NCBI RefSeq assembly: GCF_000317575.1
Contig: NC_019748.1
Coordinates: 2,934,501 to 2,998,500, forward strand
Length of the DNA: 64,000 nucleotides
Source of the DNA: Stanieria cyanosphaera PCC 7437
GTDB taxonomy: Bacteria; Cyanobacteriota; Cyanobacteriia; Cyanobacteriales; Xenococcaceae
Direction: 5' to 3'
The notes under the pieces are model-generated. The model did not search any database and had not been told where the DNA came from. It was given only the letters and a program-made list of their open reading frames with translations. How positions within the stretch are numbered: the stretch's first letter is position 1; the number at the start of each line of letters is the position of its first letter. Positions 30,101-38,600 of the stretch are shown here, in pieces. The position numbers and the translations under genes were made by a program.

Positions 30101-30164
30101 TGATCCTTGTTATAGTCCTCATCTAACTAGAAATGCTGATGATTATAGTATCAAAATTCTCTAA
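27159..30164 (+). CDS. Methyltransferase - coiled coil - tandem GT2 fusion
   Basis: 1001 residues, cytoplasmic. Residues about 30-230 form a class I SAM methyltransferase (LVELGTHYGVSFCAF as the glycine-loop strand, SIDLLHIDGLHTYEAVKHD as the CmcI-like part). Residues about 250-330 are a Gln-rich coiled coil of repeated 11-residue units (LQQTQAELTNS). GT2 domain 1 starts near 468 (ISIIVPVYNPPEAFFRQAI; LDHDDLLAP), and GT2 domain 2 near 727 (VSIIIPTRDLAKTLNTCLKS; LNNDTEIIS). Such fusions assemble and modify surface polysaccharide. ATG 27159 is used; ATG 27174 is possible. A strong AGGAGGAAA lies about 21 nt upstream of the first, a little far. Confidence 0.9.
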   Translation: MLLANMNHPLISSIFSSTTIMKAEWLTPSAWYGHVPFAFWLIENLQPKTLVELGTHYGVSFCAFNQAIQKLQLNTKSYAVDTWEGDEHSGLYGEEVFSQLSAYHDPKYGSFSRLIRSTFDQAVSHFPDQSIDLLHIDGLHTYEAVKHDYETWFAKLSDRAVVIFHDINVRERGFGVWQLWQELSQQYPHFSFLHYHGLGVLGVGKNLPKNAIALFEANSNSELVFQIRESFARLGTGVAESWSKQEQQKEVAKLAVQLQQTQAELTNSQQQLQQTQNVLTQTQAELTNSQQQLQQTQSELTQSQRKLKSVQNELTQSQQQLQKNFHQQAQLQNLITAMESSKFWQIRTLWLGWKQALNLNHRDEVYQAYLNSFATNSSVIPSLEKKKINDRIARLQEKGWEYIFTKIFRDKLPKLAKSLAHPEPIVTRIDEDIPPSKDSKYQQWLNKHYPRQIDLTRMSETLSLLSYQPKISIIVPVYNPPEAFFRQAIESVLKQIYPDWELCLADDCSTKPYVKEILEEYAQKDSRIQVVFRQENGHISRASNSALDIATGEYIALLDHDDLLAPHALYEMVMLLNQHPEADMIYSDEDKIDENNWHKDPFFKMDWCPDSFLTRMYTCHLGVYRRSIVTEIGNFRPGLEGSQDYDLVLRFTEKTDKIFHIPKVLYHWRIHSESAASGTSAKPYAYEAAQKALSEALVRRKEPGKIIPVTGYPGLYTTRYEIKEKQLVSIIIPTRDLAKTLNTCLKSIFTKTTYPNYEVIVIDNGSQESATFECFEYWKKQEPNRFNCYSLDIPFNYSAINNYAVEKSQGHYLLFLNNDTEIISNDWIEAMVEQAQRRSIGAVGALLLYPDKTIQHAGVVLGIGGVASHSHKGYPSLLPGYFGQVITINNYSAITGACLMCRREVFQQVNGFEEDLAIAYNDVDFCLKLVEQGYRNIYLPHAMLFHYESKSRGKEDSVAKQQRLQQEKIYMLNKWQSLLDNDPCYSPHLTRNADDYSIKIL

Positions 30165-30432
30165 CTCGAATAACACTAAATTCAATTATATTAGCGGATT
30201 AAAATTGTTGCAAAATACGTATTACAACTTTCTGTTTTGTCACACTAAGTAAGTTAAAATTTTTATTTTGCAACAGTTTTATTTACATAAAATACTTAAA
30301 TATTTGCTATAGCGTGTAGGAGTTAGGGTGTAAGGTTTAGAGAATTTCTAAATGTGCAGTTTAAATGAATATAGCGGTTCTCAGATTAATGAGATACAGT
30401 TCATTTCCCTGGTTGAGCGTTAATAGTTGATA

Positions 30433-30462
30433 GTTGAGACCTACGGTAGTGCGCTTCGCTTA
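30433..30462 (+). repeat. 30-bp interspersed element (inverted copy at 35910-35939)
   Basis: The 30 bp starting GTTGAGACCTACGGTAGTGC occur exactly in reverse complement at 35910-35939, 5.5 kb away, both in intergenic DNA beside heptamer arrays. Similarity stops at both borders. It contains a short self-complementary GCGCTTCGC core. Confidence 0.85.
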
Positions 30463-30482
30463 TGTTAATTATTAATCCCTCA

Positions 30483-30531
30483 TAATTAGTAATTAGTAAT
30501 TAGTAATTACTAATTACTAATTAGTAACTGG
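30483..30531. repeat. Heptamer tandem array
   Basis: Seven 7-mers: TAATTAG three times, TAATTAC twice, TAATTAG, TAACTGG. The switch from G to C at position 7 also makes the array partly palindromic. Confidence 0.82.
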
Positions 30532-30577
30532 TAATGGTATACCTCACCAAGAGCGAGAAAGGCTATAACAGCTTATT

Positions 30578-31672
30578 TTATATAATCACACTATCTGTAG
30601 AGTCTACATAAAAACCAACTCCACCAATTCCCTCTTGACGATATTGAGGTAAATTATCGAGTACAAAGTCTCTTTCTACTGTTGAAGGTGTATAGAAATG
30701 AACATCTAAGTTGGTATTGTAAAAACGGTAAACAGGGGTTGTCCCATCCACAGCAGTATCATAAGCATAATAAGCTGTATCTTCAAAACGGTAGATTGAA
30801 CCAAGGTTGTCAATAATTGAATTTTTTTCTACCTCAGAAACAGTATATAAATGCACTCCAGTATTTTTGTTATAAAAACGATAAACTGACTTTGCACCTG
30901 TTAAAGGATCTCTGTCATCATCCGAGGCAATAGACTTATAAGAAGCACCTTCATAACGGTATTGTGGTAAGTTTTCCAAAACAGAATCTCTTTCTACATC
31001 AGAAGCGGTATAGAAATGTACTCCTAAATTGGTGTTGTAAAAGCGATGGACAAGTAAATTTTGAGAATCTGGAATTCGATCAGTTTCAAGAGCTTTTCCT
31101 CTATTAATAATTTTTTTATTAATAGAATTAAATTCTTCTAATGTACTAGAAATATTTACATTAAATTCTTCACCATTAGGTAAAGTTATCGTTTTACTGG
31201 AAGTAAAATTTCCTACATATTTACCACTATTTTGAACAGCTTTGACAAATTGATCGTAAGAAAGAGTTTGATCTTCTAATTGAAACTGTTCTATTTTATT
31301 TTCAAGACTTTTCCAATCGGGAATAATAACAAGTTGTTCATTAAATGTATCAAATAACAATAAAGTATGATTAAAATATTCAAGAACAAAAGTATCTTGG
31401 TTATTAAAACTTATTCCATCAGCTTTTAAAACATCATTATTAGAATTACTTCCATCTAAAACAACTATACCCTGATTACTATTAACAACATATTGATCGT
31501 TGCCTGAACCACCAACAAAAACTGCATCATCCCCTTGTGCATCAATACTATATCCAGGGGTAAGTGTATCATTACCTTGTAATCCATAAACTATTTCTTT
31601 TTTAAAACCTAATAGTGAATCGTTTTGGATTGTTCCTATTTTTTCAGAATAACCTGGAATCATATTTGACAA
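30578..31672 (-). CDS. RTX-like protein with three DUF5648 repeats
   Basis: 364 residues. Residues about 25-85 resemble a degenerate haemolysin-type segment (GLQGNDTL, FVGGSGNDQYVV). From about 208 to the end are three DUF5648 repeats, each VxRFYNxNxGVHxYTxSxVE followed by a Tyr-Arg-x-Glu/Phe unit. There is no N-terminal signal peptide, which agrees with type I secretion of such proteins. The repeats often occur in extracellular proteins and peptidoglycan- or glycan-associated enzymes; no catalytic domain is visible here. Isolated on the minus strand, with a repeat-filled gap downstream. Confidence 0.8.
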   Translation of the reverse strand: MSNMIPGYSEKIGTIQNDSLLGFKKEIVYGLQGNDTLTPGYSIDAQGDDAVFVGGSGNDQYVVNSNQGIVVLDGSNSNNDVLKADGISFNNQDTFVLEYFNHTLLLFDTFNEQLVIIPDWKSLENKIEQFQLEDQTLSYDQFVKAVQNSGKYVGNFTSSKTITLPNGEEFNVNISSTLEEFNSINKKIINRGKALETDRIPDSQNLLVHRFYNTNLGVHFYTASDVERDSVLENLPQYRYEGASYKSIASDDDRDPLTGAKSVYRFYNKNTGVHLYTVSEVEKNSIIDNLGSIYRFEDTAYYAYDTAVDGTTPVYRFYNTNLDVHFYTPSTVERDFVLDNLPQYRQEGIGGVGFYVDSTDSVII

Positions 31673-31816
31673 TGCTTATTAAATGTTTATATTACAAGTT
31701 TATTTTGAAAAATATTGATTGTAAAGATTGAAAAACTTTGCGGACGTGGATACACCTCGCGCTTGAGTTAGATCGCTTGATTGATAAATCATCATTTGAT
31801 TCAACGAAGCATGATT

Positions 31817-32689
31817 TTAGCTTCTGATTGATTGTTGACTTGCTTCGAGTAAATCTTGATGCACTAATTCTGAAGTAGCTATTAATAATCCAGGTAAACT
31901 ATAGTCTTGACAAGCAGATAAAGGTGGTAAAGAAGAACCATCTAAAGTAGTTACAATACAACCAGCTTCTCTAGCCAAAAATGACAAAGCTCCGCCATCA
32001 ATAAATTTTCCTCTTCTAATTGCTAATCCTGTAATTTCATTAGCTAAAATCCCATTGACATTAGGAATTTTTATTTCGGTAGAGTAATCATTTTCTACTT
32101 CAATTACTTGATATTTTTGGGTTAATACTGGTTTGAGGAAACTCATTCCCCATCCCAATAAAATAACAGGTTTAGGATGATTAATTATCAAGGGAGTGCA
32201 AGCTTCTAGATCTTTATCTAAATTGCCTTGATATGTACCTTCTCCACGTAGAGCATAATAATAAGTATGTTGAGCAGGAGAAATAGCAATTACTGCTTCA
32301 AAATCATCAGCATTAAGAATACTTAGAATGATTTGATAATTATTATGTCCATCAAGATAAAATTTAGTACCATCTATCGGGTCGAGAGTAACTAAATAAT
32401 CTCCTGAAGAACCTAAATCTGTTGCTCGAAAATATTTAGTATTGCGAGATTGTTCGTATTCTTCTCCATGAAAACGAAGCTCAGGAAAAGTTCCTAATAA
32501 AACAACTTCTATTAAGGTTTGAATCGAAATATCTGCATCAGTTAAGGCAGCAGAAAAAAAATTATTTCCTAATCCTTTATCGGGTAAAGCTTTAATCTTG
32601 GACTGAATTTGGTTTGCATAACCAGCAGCTACCTTAAGATGCGGAAATAAAGTTTTGAGAATTTGACGAGGAGAAGGATGAGAAGCCAT
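31817..32689 (-). CDS. Inositol monophosphatase-like phosphatase
   Basis: About 290 residues from ATG 32689 (MASHPSPRQILKTLFPHLK); the frame is open 63 nt further to 32752, but that extension lacks family features. Family motifs: FHGEEYE as the first metal-site Glu and LVTLDPIDGTKFYLDG as the second, with GGALSFLAREAGC near the C-terminus (replacing the usual WDxAAG). Members dephosphorylate inositol phosphates, fructose-1,6-bisphosphate or PAP. A PAP phosphatase would be useful to a cell with sulfotransferases, but the exact substrate cannot be read from sequence. Confidence 0.82.
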   Translation of the reverse strand: MASHPSPRQILKTLFPHLKVAAGYANQIQSKIKALPDKGLGNNFFSAALTDADISIQTLIEVVLLGTFPELRFHGEEYEQSRNTKYFRATDLGSSGDYLVTLDPIDGTKFYLDGHNNYQIILSILNADDFEAVIAISPAQHTYYYALRGEGTYQGNLDKDLEACTPLIINHPKPVILLGWGMSFLKPVLTQKYQVIEVENDYSTEIKIPNVNGILANEITGLAIRRGKFIDGGALSFLAREAGCIVTTLDGSSLPPLSACQDYSLPGLLIATSELVHQDLLEASQQSIRS

Positions 32690-32823
32690 TGAAGTAAAAA
32701 AGATAATTGAATTTAAACTTAAGCTTCTATAGTTAAGAAAGCTATAAATCAAATTAAAATTTAGAAAAGCCTTGTCTTGAACAATAGTGAACGGTTGAAA
32801 TTAAAAAGCTCAAAAGATAAAAA

Positions 32824-32865
32824 TAACTGTCAATTATTAACTATGAACAATTAACAACTAACTAA
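32824..32865. repeat. Heptamer tandem array
   Basis: Six degenerate 7-mers in a row (TAACTGT, CAATTAT, TAACTAT, GAACAAT, TAACAAC, TAACTAA) between the phosphatase and rhomboid genes. Confidence 0.65.
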
Positions 32866-32909
32866 GTATTTATTGTCTTTTATTCAAATGCCAAACACTA
32901 AATAAATTA

Positions 32910-33488
32910 TTATTCATAGTATTTCTTTTCTTTAGCAATTAACCAAGCTGCGATCGCACCACCAACAAAACCAAATAAATGTCCTTGCCACGAAATTCCG
33001 ATTCTAGAGGGTAAAACACCCCATAGCAAACCGCCATAAAGAAAGAAAACAACAATAGACAAAACAATTGATGGCAAGTTCTTTTGGAAATAACCGCGTA
33101 GTAATAAAAAGCCTAAATAACCATAAATTAAGAGACTAGCACCAATATGAATTGAACCTGGTGCGCCAAACAACCATACTCCTAATCCTCCTACTAACAT
33201 TGTCGCGATCGAAACTATATAAAAATCACTAGTTTCTTGAAGCATAGTTAACCATCCCAAGGTTAGAAAAGGGATCGTATTAGCTATTAAATGGCTAAAA
33301 CCTCCGTGAAGAAAAGGAGCAAACAAAATACCTCGTAAACCAATAATATTATGAGGTTGAATGCCAAATCTATCTAATTTTCCGCGAAATACAAAAAAAT
33401 CTAAAATTTCTATCAGCCAAAAAAGAGCTACCCATACTAATAAAGTTTTGAACTCGCGGACAGTAGATTTTTTTTGGTAGCTAGTCAT
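32910..33488 (-). CDS. Rhomboid family intramembrane protease
   Basis: 192 residues with about six hydrophobic helices. HGGFSHLIANTIPFLTLG is the conserved loop and helix-2 motif; the catalytic serine lies in HIGASLLIYGYLG (GxSx, with Leu-Leu replacing the common Gly-Ala) and the catalytic histidine in WQGHLFGFVGG. Short single-domain form without a cytoplasmic extension. Cleaves transmembrane substrates within the bilayer; substrates unknown. Confidence 0.9.
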   Translation of the reverse strand: MTSYQKKSTVREFKTLLVWVALFWLIEILDFFVFRGKLDRFGIQPHNIIGLRGILFAPFLHGGFSHLIANTIPFLTLGWLTMLQETSDFYIVSIATMLVGGLGVWLFGAPGSIHIGASLLIYGYLGFLLLRGYFQKNLPSIVLSIVVFFLYGGLLWGVLPSRIGISWQGHLFGFVGGAIAAWLIAKEKKYYE

Positions 33489-33587
33489 GATTTTTTAGAG
33501 TTGTATCGTGCAATGATAGTATATTTTACAGTAGCAATTTTAGTCAGCCTGTTTGTATCTAGGGGTTAAGTTTGCTTTCGTTATAAT

Positions 33588-34079
33588 TTAATCTTTTAAA
33601 TTATTTAATCTTTTGACATAAACCCGATCGCATCGAGCGGTTTCTACGCCTGTTGCTGGTTGATAGCCACTTTTTTCATACAAGTTTACTGCTTCTTGCA
33701 AAACCGAAGCCGTCTCTACCCAAATTTCTTTAAAATTAGCAAGGGCGATCGCTTTTTCTAACTCTTGTAGTAAATATTTACCTAATCCCTTTCTTCTTAC
33801 TGAAGGTAATAAATACATTTTGCGAATTTCTACGGCTCGTTCACCTCTGGTAATGGGATAATAAGCTCCAGTACCAACTATTTGATTTGCTTGTTCTACT
33901 ACCCAAAATTCTCCACCTTTTTCTAAATAAGCAGTTTCGATTTGTATAACATCTTTATCTGCCTCTTCAGGTTGCCAGGGTAAACCATATTCGATCAAAA
34001 CCTGCCTAATAACTGCTGCTACTACTTCTCTGTCTTTTGGTTGCCAATTTCTAATTAAAAATTCATAATATTTCTTCAT
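33588..34079 (-). CDS. GNAT N-acetyltransferase
   Basis: About 163 residues from ATG 34079 (MKKYYEFLIRNWQPKDREVV); the frame runs 60 nt further but without family character. VRKMYLLPSVRRKGLGKYLL-type core is present as IRKMYLLPSVRRKGLGKY, the acetyl-CoA Q/RxxGxG/A loop, followed by WVETASVLQEAVNLYEKSGY, the C-terminal family motif. Small-molecule or protein acceptor unknown. Monocistronic or following miaE at a distance of about 160 nt. Confidence 0.88.
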   Translation of the reverse strand: MKKYYEFLIRNWQPKDREVVAAVIRQVLIEYGLPWQPEEADKDVIQIETAYLEKGGEFWVVEQANQIVGTGAYYPITRGERAVEIRKMYLLPSVRRKGLGKYLLQELEKAIALANFKEIWVETASVLQEAVNLYEKSGYQPATGVETARCDRVYVKRLNNLKD

Positions 34080-34188
34080 GGCTTTGATCAATTTAATAAC
34101 TGCAAGTTTAAACCTTACTGAGAAATAAAGATAAGCCAATCATTGATCTTTGTTCCCAATCTCAATCAATCAATTGCATTAAAATGTT

Positions 34189-34238
34189 GATAACTGATAA
34201 CTGATAACTGGTCACTGGTCACTGGTCACTGGTCACTG
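34189..34238. repeat. Heptamer tandem array, (GATAACT)3 (GGTCACT)4
   Basis: Seven perfect head-to-tail 7-mers, GATAACT three times then GGTCACT four times, ending just before the miaE stop. This is the cleanest array in the window and shows two heptamer variants sharing the pattern G-R-T-M-ACT. Confidence 0.9.
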
Positions 34239-34240
34239 TC

Positions 34241-34834
34241 TCAGCTGTGTATTCTTGGTTCTGGATATAAATTGGCTAAAATTTCACTTTCAACACTAGA
34301 TAACTCATCTAAACGCTGTTGAACTGCGTTTGTTTCACAATATTCATTAGCTAATAACCAATAAATCCCATAGTGACGAGCTTCTGATGCCATCAAACTT
34401 CGATAAAATTTAGCTAAGTCTGGTTCTGGACAATATTCCCCTAAAAGTCCTAATCTTTCGTGAGAACGAGCTTCAATTAAAGCCGAAACTAATAAACAAT
34501 CCAACAAACGATCTGGTTCTTGATGGCGAATTTGCGCTTTCAACTTAGCACCATAAGGAGGAGAGTTTAGAGGTGCTAAAGCAATTCCTCGCCGGTCTAA
34601 CCACTGATTTACCTGCTCAAAATGCTCTAATTCTTCCTTGGCGATCGCGGTTAATTGCCGAACTAATTTATGAAAAGAAGGATAGCGAAACATCATATTA
34701 ATTGCTACTCCGGCAGCTTTCCTTTCACAATGAGAATGATCGAGTAGAATTGTATCTAAATTCGCGATCGCGAGTTTAAGCCAAGATGAATCAGTTGGCT
34801 GTTTTAAGATTTTAATCTTAGCTACTATAGACAA
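34241..34834 (-). CDS. miaE: tRNA-(ms2io6A)-hydroxylase MiaE
   Basis: 197 residues, a ferritin-like di-iron hydroxylase acting on 2-methylthio-N6-isopentenyladenosine-37 of tRNA. Iron-ligand motifs: DHSHCERKAA, EELEHFEQV, EARSHERLGLL and SEARHYGIYWLL (E-x-x-H pairs). The start is TTG 34834: the family N-terminus lies directly after it and the next in-frame Met is about 46 codons later. Convergent spacing with neighbours is filled by a heptamer array downstream. Confidence 0.92.
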   Translation of the reverse strand: MSIVAKIKILKQPTDSSWLKLAIANLDTILLDHSHCERKAAGVAINMMFRYPSFHKLVRQLTAIAKEELEHFEQVNQWLDRRGIALAPLNSPPYGAKLKAQIRHQEPDRLLDCLLVSALIEARSHERLGLLGEYCPEPDLAKFYRSLMASEARHYGIYWLLANEYCETNAVQQRLDELSSVESEILANLYPEPRIHS

Positions 34835-35075
34835 ATTAAACCTCTACTTCTCACCAGTTATTTTTGTAGGTATTTAATTGAGCGGAATGTCAAGACGTAT
34901 TTAATTATTCTTTATATAATATGATGTAGTTGAAATCAGGAAAAAATATTTAAAATACCGCCTAATCATCCCAAAATTGGGAATCCTAAGTTAATAGGTT
35001 AATAGTCTAGTCTTATCATTAAAGGTCTGGAAAGTTCAAGATAATTATTGATATTTTAGGTAGTTAAAAATTAAT

Positions 35076-35825
35076 ATGCCCAATCAACGCCGAATCATAA
35101 TAGGAGATGTACACGGTCACTACGATGCCTTAATCGCCTTATTAGATGCAATTGCGCCAAATAGTGAGGATCAAGTTTATTTTTTGGGAGATTTAATCGA
35201 CCGAGGCCCAAAAAGTGCAGATGTCGTCGATTTTGTGATCCGCAACCAGTACCAATGTTTACGAGGCAATCATGAAGAAATGTTACTAGATGTGGTTGGT
35301 AGTGGACAAGTTTCGATTGAATTTTACCAAGGATGGCTCTATAGTGGCGGTCATGCTACTGTAACGAGTTACGATAGTAAAATCCCTCAAGACCACATTG
35401 ATTGGATCAAGACTTTACCTCTTTATCTCGATCTCGGAGACATTTGGTTAGTTCATGCAGGAGTTTGTCCTAGACTTGCTTTAGAAGAACAAAATTCCGA
35501 ACAGTTTTGTTGGATCAGAGAAGAATTTCACGGCAGCAACGAACCTTACTTCAAAGATAAACTAATTATCACTGGTCATACGATTACCTTTACCTTACCA
35601 GGAGTTCAACCAGGACAAATAGCTGCCGGTGCAGGTTGGTTAGATATTGAAACTGGTGCTTATCATCAAAATAGTGGCTGGCTAACTGCCTTAGATGTTG
35701 ATAGTGGCAAAGTTTATCAAATTAATACCCAAAATAACTGTTTACGAACAATGCCTTTAAAAAGAGCGATCGCTAATGTTGATCCTACTCAAATTACACC
35801 AAGAAAAGTACGTCGAAGAGCATAA
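35076..35825 (+). CDS. PPP-family metallophosphoesterase
   Basis: 249 residues. The three PPP signatures are complete: GDVHGHYDAL (from residue 9), GDLIDRGP (about 39) and RGNHEEML (about 66), with later metal-ligand His in WLVHAGV and ITGHT. Related to bacterial Ser/Thr phosphatases and ApaH-like enzymes; its substrate may be a phosphoprotein or a dinucleoside polyphosphate. It stands alone on the + strand. As a phosphatase it could oppose the kinase at 53-55 kb, but nothing in the sequence proves this. Confidence 0.9.
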   Translation: MPNQRRIIIGDVHGHYDALIALLDAIAPNSEDQVYFLGDLIDRGPKSADVVDFVIRNQYQCLRGNHEEMLLDVVGSGQVSIEFYQGWLYSGGHATVTSYDSKIPQDHIDWIKTLPLYLDLGDIWLVHAGVCPRLALEEQNSEQFCWIREEFHGSNEPYFKDKLIITGHTITFTLPGVQPGQIAAGAGWLDIETGAYHQNSGWLTALDVDSGKVYQINTQNNCLRTMPLKRAIANVDPTQITPRKVRRRA

Positions 35826-35827
35826 AA

Positions 35828-35904
35828 CAGTTATCAGTGATCACTTACCAGTGATCAGTTATGAATTATGAATGATGAAGGATGAATAATCAACAATTAA
35901 CTAT
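35828..35904. repeat. Heptamer tandem array
   Basis: About eleven degenerate 7-mers (CAGTTAT, CAGTGAT, CACTTAC, CAGTGAT, CAGTTAT, GAATTAT, GAATGAT, GAAGGAT, GAATAAT and so on), starting 3 nt after the phosphatase stop and running to the 30-bp element at 35910. Confidence 0.75.
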
Positions 35905-35909
35905 GAACC

Positions 35910-35939
35910 TAAGCGAAGCGCACTACCGTAGGTCTCAAC
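35910..35939 (-). repeat. 30-bp interspersed element (inverted copy of 30433-30462)
   Basis: Exact reverse complement of the element at 30433-30462, again next to a heptamer array. Confidence 0.85.
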
Positions 35940-35987
35940 AAAAACCAGTGTTTTGACCAGATTTTATTACAGTCGAGAAACGCTATC

Positions 35988-36368
35988 TTATTCAGCTAAT
36001 TGAGTAATTTGTTGAGCTAAATCAAAATCTTTTTGAGTAATGCCCCCCGCGTCGTGGGTAGTCAGGTTTACAGTAACTTTGTTATAAGAAATACTAAGAT
36101 CGGGATGGTGTCCTGCTGCTTCGGCAGGTTCAACTAACTTATTCACAAATGCGATCGCGTCAACAAAGTCTTTGAATTTAAAAGTACGAGTAATTTTTTT
36201 TCCGTCAGTAGTCCAACCTGATAAACTTTGGATTTGTTGGTTAATTTCGGTTTGGTTCATTAACATTGTTTCTGCGTTTGCTTTGACAATTTTAATATTA
36301 TTGAATAAAAGTAAAGTAACTCCAAAAGCTACTAAGAATTTTAAGATTTTCTGAGACAGTAGAAACAT
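35988..36368 (-). CDS. Pterin-4-alpha-carbinolamine dehydratase with signal peptide
   Basis: 126 residues. The catalytic domain (about 38-126) has the family motif EAAGHHPDLSISYNKVTVNL and THDAGGIT. Ahead of it is a basic n-region, a hydrophobic stretch (FLVAFGVTLLLF) and a likely cleavage site after VKANA (residue 32), so the protein appears exported. Cytosolic homologs recycle the hydroxylated pterin cofactor or act as DCoH. If the signal is ignored, ATG 36266 or 36260 would give a normal cytosolic enzyme; the signal-like pattern makes coincidence unlikely. Confidence 0.85.
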   Translation of the reverse strand: MFLLSQKILKFLVAFGVTLLLFNNIKIVKANAETMLMNQTEINQQIQSLSGWTTDGKKITRTFKFKDFVDAIAFVNKLVEPAEAAGHHPDLSISYNKVTVNLTTHDAGGITQKDFDLAQQITQLAE

Positions 36369-36525
36369 TAGTAAACAAGCTCATTGAAATTTTTTAGTTA
36401 ATTAATTATCCTGCCATAATTTTTTGATTCTTAAAAATATTTTTTCAAATAAGGAAGTTTTGATAATTTATTTTTCAAAAACTGTTTAATAAAAATTAGT
36501 TAAAAAAAAATAAAAAAAAAAATAT

Positions 36526-37170
36526 TTAATTTTTAATCTTATTTATTGCAAAAAATTCTTGTTGTAAATTAAATCGAGCTTGACTTTCTAATCGATTAAA
36601 AAAATATTCTGTATGATAAACTCTGGTTCGGGCTAAAAAACTTGCTAAAACTTTTTTTCTTCCAAAACAATAATCTGCTTGAGGAAGCCAAGAATATTCT
36701 TGACGAATTGCTTGACTATAAATTTGATATTCAGTTTGACTAGCACCAAGAATTGATAAATCTGCATCTAAAAAAATTTGACTGTCATAATCTTCAAAAT
36801 TTGTCTGATGGGTTTGAGTCTTTAAAATTAATTGTTTAACTGATTGAATAATACAATCATCTATTTTTAAATGAGTTAAAACTTGTTCAGCATAAACTGC
36901 ACTTTTTTCTTCGTTAATTTGCGCTTGTGAATCATAAATCACATCATGAAACCAAATAGCCAATTCAATGACTGAAAAATTCTTTGCTTCATCTTTCATT
37001 AAATTAGCTACAGTTAATAATTGTTCGATATGTTGAAGATTGTGATAATATCTTGTCGAATTAGAATAAGCAGTAACTAAATCATTAAAGATTGGTTCAG
37101 CTAAAAATAAATCTACCTTTAAACTTTGAAGTAAATTATCCCAATTATCCTTGAGTTTTTCTAACTTCAT
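36526..37170 (-). CDS. HD-domain protein (predicted metal-dependent phosphohydrolase)
   Basis: 214 residues. [12 protein letters not shown] supplies the first His and WFHDVIYD the HD pair; LDADLSILG is the distal Asp of the HD superfamily. This subgroup is uncharacterised; substrates may be nucleotides. Its ATG overlaps the selO stop by 4 nt (ATGA), so the two genes are translationally coupled. Confidence 0.88.
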   Translation of the reverse strand: MKLEKLKDNWDNLLQSLKVDLFLAEPIFNDLVTAYSNSTRYYHNLQHIEQLLTVANLMKDEAKNFSVIELAIWFHDVIYDSQAQINEEKSAVYAEQVLTHLKIDDCIIQSVKQLILKTQTHQTNFEDYDSQIFLDADLSILGASQTEYQIYSQAIRQEYSWLPQADYCFGRKKVLASFLARTRVYHTEYFFNRLESQARFNLQQEFFAINKIKN

Positions 37171-38600
37171 TCCTTAGCTTGAATTTTAGCAATTAAATCA
37201 TAAAAAGGTTGCCAATTATCTTCCTCAACAATTGGTTGCCAAATTGATTCTATAACAGGACGAAGTAAAACTGTTTTAAGATTATAAAAATTAAGGCGAT
37301 CGCAAATCAAGTCCATTTCTTCTGGTGGTAATAAATTTAAACAACCATGGTACAATTTACGCCAATAATCGCTCACTTCTTGAGATACACGAGCAAAAAA
37401 ATTATTTTCTAGAATTAAAGAACTATCTTCACGCCAACCATAATTAAAACCTGCTGCTAACTCAGCAAAAAAAGCATGATAACCAATATCAGTATTTCTG
37501 AGTAATTTAATCGTTGCTTCTAATAATTCTGCTGCTGCCAAACTTGATAAGTTTTGGAAACCTAACTTATTAAGCATTAACTGATTATAGGTAGAAGAAT
37601 AACAATCTTCAAATTGAGCCAAACCAGCCTCTAAATCAGACTTAGCAATGATCATCCCTAAAGGTAATTGCAACAGTTCCAAATTTAACTTACAAATAAA
37701 AGGCTGATTCCCATAACTATAGCGTCCACCGTAGTCAAAATAAGCTGCCGTAAAATAAGGATTATAAGTAGGGATAAAAGCATAAGGACCATAATCAAAA
37801 CTTTCCCCAGTAATCGACATATTATCCGTATTAAGTACCCCATGACAGAAACCTGCGGCCATCCATTGGGCTGCTAATTGGGCAACTCTTTCGACTAATT
37901 CGGCATAAAACTTAGCGTATTTATCTTCTGTGTTGGCAATATGAGGATAATAAATTTCAATCACATGATCCAATAACTTCTGAATCAAATCAGGTCGTTG
38001 AAGATAATGTAGCCTTTCAAACGTACCAAACCGAATGTGGGAAAGGCTAAAACGCACCATCACCGAGGAACGAGTAGGAGAAGGTTCATCTCCTCGCCAA
38101 AGTGCTTCTCCAGTTTCGATCATACTCAGACAACGAGAAGTTTTAACTCCTAATTGATGCAAAGCTTCTGCTGCTAACACTTCTCTAACACCACCTTTAA
38201 GGGTTAATCTCCCATCAGCAGTACGAGAATAAGGAGTTCTTCCTGATCCTTTAGTACCAAAATCATACAGTTCTCCATCTGTTCCTCTAACTTGCCCGTA
38301 AAGAAACCCTCTTCCATCTCCTAAAAAGGGATTATATTCGCCAAATTGATAGCCATGATAACGTAAGGCTAAAAAAGGTTGTATTCCAAGGAATTTACCA
38401 AAAGCTTCAATAAAATGCTCATCTTTAACCGATTTAGCTCCTAACCCGAGCAATGGAAGTAAAGAGTCATTGCGAAAACGAAGAATATGTTGAGGAAATT
38501 CGGCTGCTGCCACTTTATCGTAGTAATCATCGCCCAAATTTTCCAAAACTGGCTGATACTCAAGACTGAGAAAAGGGTTGAAGCTAGTTGAAGTCATCAA
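37167..38600 (-). CDS. selO: Protein adenylyltransferase SelO (YdiU/UPF0061)
   Basis: 477 residues, normal for the short form of this pseudokinase-fold family, which transfers AMP from ATP to Ser, Thr or Tyr. Conserved segments: [44 protein letters not shown]-type [14 protein letters not shown], and [19 protein letters not shown] with the metal-binding NTDN and DYGPYAFI. Start is ATG 38600 or the next codon 38597. Likely role in redox stress signalling by AMPylation. Followed by the HD gene. Confidence 0.95.
   Translation of the reverse strand: MMTSTSFNPFLSLEYQPVLENLGDDYYDKVAAAEFPQHILRFRNDSLLPLLGLGAKSVKDEHFIEAFGKFLGIQPFLALRYHGYQFGEYNPFLGDGRGFLYGQVRGTDGELYDFGTKGSGRTPYSRTADGRLTLKGGVREVLAAEALHQLGVKTSRCLSMIETGEALWRGDEPSPTRSSVMVRFSLSHIRFGTFERLHYLQRPDLIQKLLDHVIEIYYPHIANTEDKYAKFYAELVERVAQLAAQWMAAGFCHGVLNTDNMSITGESFDYGPYAFIPTYNPYFTAAYFDYGGRYSYGNQPFICKLNLELLQLPLGMIIAKSDLEAGLAQFEDCYSSTYNQLMLNKLGFQNLSSLAAAELLEATIKLLRNTDIGYHAFFAELAAGFNYGWREDSSLILENNFFARVSQEVSDYWRKLYHGCLNLLPPEEMDLICDRLNFYNLKTVLLRPVIESIWQPIVEEDNWQPFYDLIAKIQAKE

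Larger units (their letters stand above)
30165..30577. other. Repeat-rich intergenic region
   Basis: 413 nt between two convergent genes. It holds one copy of a 30-bp element shared in inverted form with 35.9 kb, then a heptamer array. No gene is visible. Confidence 0.6.

Noticed and set aside
34189-34238. CRISPR-like array
   Set aside because: Units are 7 bp with no spacers; it is a heptamer tandem repeat.
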